From assembly GCA_964604465.1 (NCBI GenBank), contig CAZRYZ010000044.1, forward strand, positions 1 to 11,321: a DNA stretch of 11,321 nucleotides. The letters are read 5' to 3'. Below, one piece after another: positions 7,388-11,321 of this stretch; position 1 is the stretch's first letter; each line of letters opens with the position of its first letter. The notes under the pieces are model-generated. The model was not told where the DNA came from. It worked only from the letters and a program-made list of their open reading frames with translations, and searched no databases. This DNA is from Fluviibacter sp964604465 (GTDB lineage Bacteria > Pseudomonadota > Gammaproteobacteria > Burkholderiales > Rhodocyclaceae). The translations under genes were made by a program, and so were the position numbers.

Positions 7388-8229
7388 AAATCAATCTCTC
7401 CAGTAAATACGGTAACAGCGGGGCCGGTCATGACGACCGGCTGCCCTGGGCCGCCCCAGGCGATGCTGAGTTCGCCACCCCGTGTCTGAACGCGTACGGG
7501 GGAGTCCAGTAGACCTCGACGAATCCCCGACACCACGGCCGCGCAGGCCCCTGTCCCGCAGGCCAGCGTTTCGCCCGCGCCCCGTTCATAGACGCGCAAA
7601 CGGATGTTATGCCGATCTACAACTTGCATGAAACCAGCGTTCACGCGCTGCGGGAAGCGGGCGTGAGATTCGACTTGCGGGCCCTGGTCAGCGACGGGCG
7701 CAGTGTCAACATCCGCCACCAGCGTCACCGCATGAGGATTGCCCATAGAGACCGCGCCGATCGTCAACGTGGTGCCATCGGCCAGCTGCAGTGATTGTTC
7801 CGCCGCGTCCGTCTCGGACTCGAAGGGGATCTCAGTCGGGGCAAAGCGTGGCTGCCCCATATCCACCGTGACCAGACCATCCGCCTCCAGACGCGGATGA
7901 ATGATGCCGCGCTTGGTCTCAACCACAATGGCGGTTTTGTCGGTCAGCTTCTGATCGTGCACAAAGCGCACAAAGCAACGAGCACCATTGCCACATTGTT
8001 CCACTTCGCCGCCATCGGCATTGAAGATGCGGTAACGGAAATCTGCACCCACCGCTTCGGGGGGCTCGACCAGCAGCAGCTGATCAAAGCCAATTCCGGT
8101 ATGACGATCACCCAGCGCGCGAATGATTTCCGGCGTGAGCTCGACGTACTGACGCATGCCATCAATGACGACAAAGTCATTGCCAAGGCCATGCATCTTG
8201 GAGAATTTGATTTTCATAACGTGTGTCAT
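7384..8229 (-). CDS. dapF: Diaminopimelate epimerase
   Basis: DapF interconverts LL- and meso-diaminopimelate without a cofactor, supplying meso-DAP both to peptidoglycan and to LysA. From the start at 8229 the protein has 281 residues, close to the family norm. Both catalytic cysteines are present: Cys79 in NADGGEVEQCGNGARC and Cys224 in GETLACGTGACA. The N-terminal KFSKMHGLGNDF and the MGNPHAV segment (162-168) are also typical. Three in-frame ATGs are possible: 8262, 8229 and 8217. The 8217 start (MKIKFSKMHG) best matches typical homologues but has no Shine-Dalgarno; 8229 has AGGG five nt upstream and is chosen; 8262 has none. It heads the dapF-DUF484-xerC-rlmI-transporter run. Its 5' end lies 48 bp after the stop of the ABC permease, where a small stem-loop could involve the ribosome-binding site. 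Confidence 0.95.
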   Translation of the reverse strand: MTHVMKIKFSKMHGLGNDFVVIDGMRQYVELTPEIIRALGDRHTGIGFDQLLLVEPPEAVGADFRYRIFNADGGEVEQCGNGARCFVRFVHDQKLTDKTAIVVETKRGIIHPRLEADGLVTVDMGQPRFAPTEIPFESETDAAEQSLQLADGTTLTIGAVSMGNPHAVTLVADVDTAPVADQGPQVESHARFPQRVNAGFMQVVDRHNIRLRVYERGAGETLACGTGACAAVVSGIRRGLLDSPVRVQTRGGELSIAWGGPGQPVVMTGPAVTVFTGEIDL

Positions 8230-8231
8230 TG

Positions 8232-8261
8232 TGCCCTGATTTTCCGAGGCTAAAAAGGGCA
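8232..8261 (-). promoter_or_regulatory. Possible stem-loop over the dapF ribosome-binding site
   Basis: On the - strand, TGCCCT followed by TTTT can pair with AAAA and, after a 2-nt bulge (TC), AGGGCA. This gives about 10 bp around an 8-nt loop (AGCCTCGG). The 3' arm contains the AGGG that is the only Shine-Dalgarno candidate for the ATG at 8229. If folded, the stem would hide that site, and it could also act as a weak attenuator after the ABC operon, though no T-run follows. Only five of the pairs are G-C or better placed, so the stem is of modest stability and could be chance. Confidence 0.3.
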
Positions 8262-8277
8262 TGTTGGCAAAGTCGCG

Positions 8278-8943
8278 CTACCCGATGATACAAATTCGCT
8301 TTTCGATCATGCGTGCAATCATCACAATCAAAGACACGATTGCCAGATAGACCAGCGCCGAAAAAAGGTATGCTTTGAAAAACTGGAAATTCGTCGCCGC
8401 CAACTCCTGCACTCGGGCAAAGAATTCTGTGTACTGAATCAGAAATGCCACTGAGCTATCTTTTAGGTTGCCGATTACCTGATTGGTTAGTGCCGGTACC
8501 GACAACCGAAGCACTTGCGGGAGCGTAATGTATCGAAATACTTGGCCGTCACTAAAGCCCTGGGCATGCGCGGCTTCCAATTCTGCCGAGTCCATCCCGT
8601 TAAAGGCGGTAGTTAGGTAAGCGGCATTGTAAGCCGCCACGTTGAGCGTAAAGCCGATAAATGCAACGACGAAGGGCGATATACGGATCCCCCACTGGGG
8701 CAGACCGTAATACATAAGAAACAGCAGCACAATAAGCGGCATCCCAATGAAGAAAGAAATATACCCTTTGGTAATTTGCCGTATAAGCGCGCTACGACAC
8801 GTGCTCAGATAAAAAACAACGATGCCGAACAATAACCCGGAGATACTAATGGCCACTGTCAGATGCAGGGTTTCAATCAGGCCATTCAACACCAACGGAA
8901 ACTGCTCGTGCAGATCCCGGAAAAAGGCCGTCCACCCACTCAC
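8278..8943 (-). CDS. Amino-acid ABC transporter permease, second (HisM/GlnP-like)
   Basis: This is a 221-residue inner-membrane permease of the polar amino-acid uptake (HisMQ/GlnP) type, with about five hydrophobic segments. The EAA loop that docks on the ATPase is seen as ELEAAHAQGFSDGQVFRYITLPQ (121-143) in part, followed by NLKDSSVAFLI (159-169), the family's LKDTSL-like element. The usual R-G-x-P before helix 2 is altered to IGMPLIV (66-72), so the conserved arginine is absent. The start is GTG, supported by AAGGG six nt upstream at the end of the ATPase gene; only 2 bp separate it from that stop. It should pair with the other permease to form a heterodimeric channel. A sampled block at 8281-8340 has 25 G/C of 60, well below the neighbouring dapF. 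Substrate unknown. Confidence 0.9.
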   Translation of the reverse strand: MSGWTAFFRDLHEQFPLVLNGLIETLHLTVAISISGLLFGIVVFYLSTCRSALIRQITKGYISFFIGMPLIVLLFLMYYGLPQWGIRISPFVVAFIGFTLNVAAYNAAYLTTAFNGMDSAELEAAHAQGFSDGQVFRYITLPQVLRLSVPALTNQVIGNLKDSSVAFLIQYTEFFARVQELAATNFQFFKAYLFSALVYLAIVSLIVMIARMIEKRICIIG

Positions 8944-8945
8944 AG

Positions 8946-9674
8946 TCAGCCCTTTGTGCGGTTAAAGAAGTCGCGCGTCACCGCGTCATCATGGCTGGCC
9001 AGCAATTCAAATGGCGCCTCTGCTTTGACAATCCCTTGATTCAGGAACACCGCTTTATCCGAAATCGCCTGCGCCAAATCGATATCATGCGTCACGCAAA
9101 GCATAGTAACGCCTTCGCTATTCAATTGCCGAATCAACTCACCCACCTCGCGACACATAACCGGGTCTAGTGCCGATGTCGGCTCATCCAGAACAATCAT
9201 CGCTGGATCCATCGCCAATGCGCGCGCCAGCGCCACACGCTGTCTCTGCCCGCCGGAAATCTCCGCCGGGAATTTATCTTTATGCGCTGCCATACCCAGC
9301 CGCTGCAACTGGGCAACGGCCTTTTCTTCCGCATCCGGCTTGCGCATCTTCTGCAACTTTCTCAAGCCCAAGGTCACGTTATCCAACACGGAGAGATGTC
9401 GATACAGGGCAAACTGTTGAAAGACGAAACCAATCTTCTGGCGCAACAAACGCACATCGACTGCGGGCCCCGTAACCTCCTGACCATCAAAGTGGATCGT
9501 ACCGGACGTCGGCTCGACCAAGCGGTTGAGGCAGCGTAGCAGTGTTGATTTGCCGCAGCCCGAAGGGCCCATGACCACTTTGATTTCACCGGCGTCAACA
9601 TCAAGGTTAACGCCCGCCAACACTCGTTGGTCGTTAAACCTTTTTTCGAGTTCGCGTATTTCAATTAGCGCCAT
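8946..9674 (-). CDS. Amino-acid ABC transporter ATP-binding protein (GlnQ/HisP-like)
   Basis: This 242-residue cytosolic ATPase powers the importer. All nucleotide-binding motifs are present in order: Walker A GPSGCGKST (36-44), Q-loop VFQQF (84-88) followed by ALYRHLSVLDNV, signature ISGGQRQRVALARAL (139-153, with I instead of the usual L), Walker B MIVLDEPTSALDP (159-171) and the switch histidine in CVTHD (His196). Length and the QQF..L..HLSVL..V stretch place it with the polar amino-acid family (GlnQ, HisP, ArtP). AGGG about 8 nt before the ATG serves as ribosome-binding site in the 16-bp gap after the first permease. It lies between the two permease genes rather than at the end of the operon. 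A sampled block inside it (9301-9360) has 34 G/C of 60, closer to the genomic background than the binding protein. Confidence 0.96.
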   Translation of the reverse strand: MALIEIRELEKRFNDQRVLAGVNLDVDAGEIKVVMGPSGCGKSTLLRCLNRLVEPTSGTIHFDGQEVTGPAVDVRLLRQKIGFVFQQFALYRHLSVLDNVTLGLRKLQKMRKPDAEEKAVAQLQRLGMAAHKDKFPAEISGGQRQRVALARALAMDPAMIVLDEPTSALDPVMCREVGELIRQLNSEGVTMLCVTHDIDLAQAISDKAVFLNQGIVKAEAPFELLASHDDAVTRDFFNRTKG

Positions 9675-9690
9675 ATCTACACCCTAGGCC

Positions 9691-10344
9691 TTACAAGCTG
9701 GCAATGCCCGGCACCCTGAAGTACCGCTCCAGAGTCCGGACACCGACCAATAAGATTCGATAAATCGAGAAATACAAAATGCCTACGACCAGATAAATTT
9801 CTGCGCCTTGCAGCGTAGTCGCCGTCAACGTGATCGCTTCTTTGGTGATTTCAGGAATACCCACCGTATACGCAAATGGCGAGTATTTCAGCACGGACGT
9901 AAATTCATTTACCATGCCGGGCAACGAAAAGCGGAGCATCTGCGGCATTTCGATATGCCAGAAGGTCTGGAATCGGGTCATGCCCATCGCCTGGGCCGCC
10001 AGAATCTCTCCTGGGTCTACAGAATCCAAGGCCCCCCGAAAAATCTCCGCCAGGTAGGCGCTGGAAATTAGCCCAAGGCTCAGCGCCATCGCCAGCAAGG
10101 GGGGCACTTTTAGCCCTACGCCCGGCAATCCGAAATAGACGATGAACAGCAGCACCAGCACGGGAACCCCGCGCAAGAGGTAGGTGTATACATCACATAC
10201 AGTGCGAAGGGGTGCGCCTGATAAACGCCGCAGTGTCGCGACACCCAAACCGACGACCAAACCGGTCAAGCTACAGACTAGGGTCACCAGCACCGTATAG
10301 ACAATTCCCCCTGCCAGATGCTGCAGGATGCCAAGCATGTCCAT
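9691..10344 (-). CDS. Amino-acid ABC transporter permease, first (HisQ/GlnP-like)
   Basis: This 217-residue inner-membrane permease belongs to the polar amino-acid family. It has the TYLLRGVPVLVLLFIVYFGLP segment (54-74) with the conserved Arg-Gly-x-Pro, then SSAYLAEIFRGALDSVDPGE (94-113) and the ATPase-docking loop AAQAMGMTRFQTFWHIEMPQ (116-135), a good EAA-type motif. About five membrane helices are expected. Together with the second permease it should form the channel through which the binding-protein substrate enters the cytosol. It starts 26 bp after the stop of the binding protein. No clear Shine-Dalgarno precedes the ATG at 10344, and the second ATG two codons later is equally possible. 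Sampled GC in the gene is about 55% (33 of 60 at 9781-9840). Confidence 0.93.
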   Translation of the reverse strand: MDMLGILQHLAGGIVYTVLVTLVCSLTGLVVGLGVATLRRLSGAPLRTVCDVYTYLLRGVPVLVLLFIVYFGLPGVGLKVPPLLAMALSLGLISSAYLAEIFRGALDSVDPGEILAAQAMGMTRFQTFWHIEMPQMLRFSLPGMVNEFTSVLKYSPFAYTVGIPEITKEAITLTATTLQGAEIYLVVGILYFSIYRILLVGVRTLERYFRVPGIASL

Positions 10345-10370
10345 GGTGCTGATGACGTATATCGCGGCGG

Positions 10371-11120
10371 CTACTGCATCGCCTTATCGATGATTGCCTT
10401 GAGCTTATTTGGACCCAGCTCAACTAAAAACTTGTCGAAGTCATCACGCAGCTTGGAGCCCTTGGCAAATGCAAACCCGAGGACATCAAAACCTTTGAAG
10501 ACGTAACTGCTATGCAGCGGCAGATGCAGCTTATTCGTGTAGTTAGCCAGAACTGGTGCTTCAATAAATGCCAAGTCAATGTTGCCATTCTGCAAATCGG
10601 TCACAACTTCCGTATAGGTCGGGTAGAGCTTCACCATGCTGAGCGAGTAGTAACCCTTTGGCTCCAAATCATTTTTAATCAAGTCGTCGTAAGCCATCCC
10701 GCGCGGGTAACCAATTTTGTATTGCTTAAGCTGGGCAAGATCCGTAATGTCGATATTACGGCTGTTTAGACTCACTAGATGCCAAGCATTATCGAAATAG
10801 GGCTGCGAGAAATCCATGACCTCTTTACGCTTTGCAGTAATGGAGATCCCCGAGAAAGCCACGTCGGCTTGGCCGCTCGACACGGCACCCAGCATCCCCT
10901 GCCAATCATAGCTCGTGATATTCATTTTGCAGCCACGCGCCTGACAGTACGCACTAAAAATGTCGTAATCTGCGCCCATGATCTTGCCATCTTTTTCGTA
11001 CAACATCGGTGGCGACGACGGCGACACGGCAACACGCACCACCTTGGAATCGTCTTTGCCCGAGCAGCCCATCAACAAGGCGCTTACAACAACCGCCAGC
11101 AGCAACCCCAGTTTCTTCAT
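10371..11120 (-). CDS. Amino-acid ABC transporter substrate-binding lipoprotein (family 3 SBP)
   Basis: This 249-residue protein captures the substrate for the importer encoded downstream. A lipoprotein signal peptide ends in the lipobox LMGC, so Cys19 would be lipidated and the protein tethered in the periplasm. The family 3 pattern follows: GADYDIFSAY (49-58), YDWQGMLGAVSSGQADVAFSG, then ISITAKRKEVMDFSQPYF (92-109). Arg98 aligns with the arginine that holds the substrate carboxylate in HisJ-type proteins. The position that usually binds the amino group is Glu187 in IDLAFIEAP, where most relatives have Asp. Together these suggest an amino acid or close analogue, not identified. Two cysteines (59 and 64) in the first lobe could form a disulfide. 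AGGGG eight nt before the ATG is a strong ribosome-binding site. A block at 10561-10620 has only 25 G/C of 60. Confidence 0.93.
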   Translation of the reverse strand: MKKLGLLLAVVVSALLMGCSGKDDSKVVRVAVSPSSPPMLYEKDGKIMGADYDIFSAYCQARGCKMNITSYDWQGMLGAVSSGQADVAFSGISITAKRKEVMDFSQPYFDNAWHLVSLNSRNIDITDLAQLKQYKIGYPRGMAYDDLIKNDLEPKGYYSLSMVKLYPTYTEVVTDLQNGNIDLAFIEAPVLANYTNKLHLPLHSSYVFKGFDVLGFAFAKGSKLRDDFDKFLVELGPNKLKAIIDKAMQ

Positions 11121-11180
11121 TTATTCATCCCCTAAATTCCACACGATCGTCACACCCGTTGGCCGCTAGTTTGCGACAGC

Positions 11181-11214
11181 ATGAAAGCATTAATGACTGC
11201 CTCGGGCAAGTATA
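11181..11214 (-). promoter_or_regulatory. Candidate promoter for the amino-acid ABC operon
   Basis: On the - strand, TTGCCC (complement of 11204-11209) and TTTCAT (complement of 11181-11186) are separated by 17 bp, each matching the sigma-70 consensus at 4 of 6 positions, 60 nt before the ATG. An overlapping alternative is TATACT (complement of 11209-11214), a 5-of-6 -10 box but without a good -35. These lie in the 127-bp gap (11121-11247) between the acyltransferase stop and the binding-protein start, the longest non-coding stretch of the window. No operator or strong terminator was recognised in the gap. Confidence 0.35.
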
Positions 11215-11247
11215 GACGAAACTGTCCTTCTGGCTCGCCCCTTGATG

Positions 11248-11321
11248 CTAATTCGCTTCGCGTGGTGCCTTGTACCGGTTATAGCCCCACAGATACTGCG
11301 CGGGGCAACGCCGGATCAGAT
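11248..11321 (-). CDS. LpxL/HtrB-like lipid A acyltransferase, C-terminal end (partial)
   Basis: Twenty-three codons and a TAG stop (11248-11250) are readable on the - strand up to the window edge. The peptide includes CPAQYLWGYNRYKAPREAN, matching the conserved C-terminal P-x-QY-x-W-x-x-R-(F/Y)-K ending of the lysophospholipid/lipid A acyltransferase family (LpxL, HtrB, LpxM). These inner-membrane enzymes add secondary acyl chains to lipid A. The catalytic HxxxxD region lies outside the window. In many Betaproteobacteria one or two such genes precede dapF directly, the same orientation as here but without the intervening ABC genes. The fragment is short, so the subfamily cannot be settled. 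Confidence 0.78.
   Translation of the reverse strand, partial: LIRRCPAQYLWGYNRYKAPREAN

Noticed and set aside
6707..7489. A 260-codon open frame on the + strand
   Set aside because: It lies antisense to the well-supported DUF484 gene and the dapF end; the translation has no recognisable domain and arises from high-GC codon bias on the opposite strand.
11118..11131. A tiny frame ATG-AAT-AAA-TGA overlapping the binding-protein start
   Set aside because: Three codons only; the strong AGGGG spacing and signal peptide support the ATG at 11120 as the real start. A leader-peptide role is not supported.
1..11321. CRISPR array, tRNA/rRNA, insertion sequence, prophage or defence genes
   Set aside because: No regularly spaced repeats, transposase motifs, tRNA-like cloverleaf or known defence domains were seen; nearly all sequence is accounted for by recognisable housekeeping or transport genes.

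Overview
This window is a chromosomal housekeeping segment of a proteobacterium. The gene content points to a Betaproteobacterium: PBP1A, then cyaY, a small LptM lipoprotein and lysA, with a separate LpxL-type acyltransferase / dapF / DUF484 / xerC block. The class assignment is inference from gene content and protein style. I cannot name a genus. Hand counts of 60-base blocks give about 57-62% GC in lysA, rlmI and dapF.

Left part, mostly + strand (1-2621). The window opens inside the transpeptidase end of penicillin-binding protein 1A. Next comes cyaY (frataxin, - strand), convergent with PBP1A, with a 9-bp perfect hairpin lying across the cyaY stop. Divergent from cyaY is a probable two-gene unit, lptM-lysA: a lipoprotein of the LPS-transport machinery and diaminopimelate decarboxylase, the last step of lysine synthesis.

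Middle part, all - strand (2618-8262). Read in transcription order: dapF (LL-DAP to meso-DAP), a DUF484 protein, xerC (chromosome dimer resolution), an RlmI-type 23S rRNA methyltransferase, an EamA/DMT transporter and an AEC-family transporter. dapF/DUF484 and xerC/rlmI overlap by 4 bp, rlmI/eamA are 5 bp apart and eamA/AEC are 3 bp apart. This looks like one long, probably translationally coupled operon. Its last gene overlaps the stop codon of lysA by 4 bp from the opposite strand.

Right part, also - strand (8278-11321). A complete polar amino-acid ABC importer is encoded in the order binding lipoprotein, permease, ATPase, permease. Upstream of it lie the last 23 codons of an LpxL/HtrB-like acyltransferase. 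In many Betaproteobacteria that acyltransferase sits directly beside dapF, so the importer looks like an insertion into a conserved junction. Parts of it are visibly more AT-rich than the flanks (42% GC in some blocks). The only non-coding gap over 100 bp (11121-11247) probably carries its promoter.

I found no CRISPR array, tRNA, rRNA, insertion sequence, phage gene or defence system, and no undescribed system. The points worth a second look are the transplanted importer and its variant residues, a possible hairpin over the dapF ribosome-binding site, and the tail-to-tail arrangement of the two last lysine-pathway genes.
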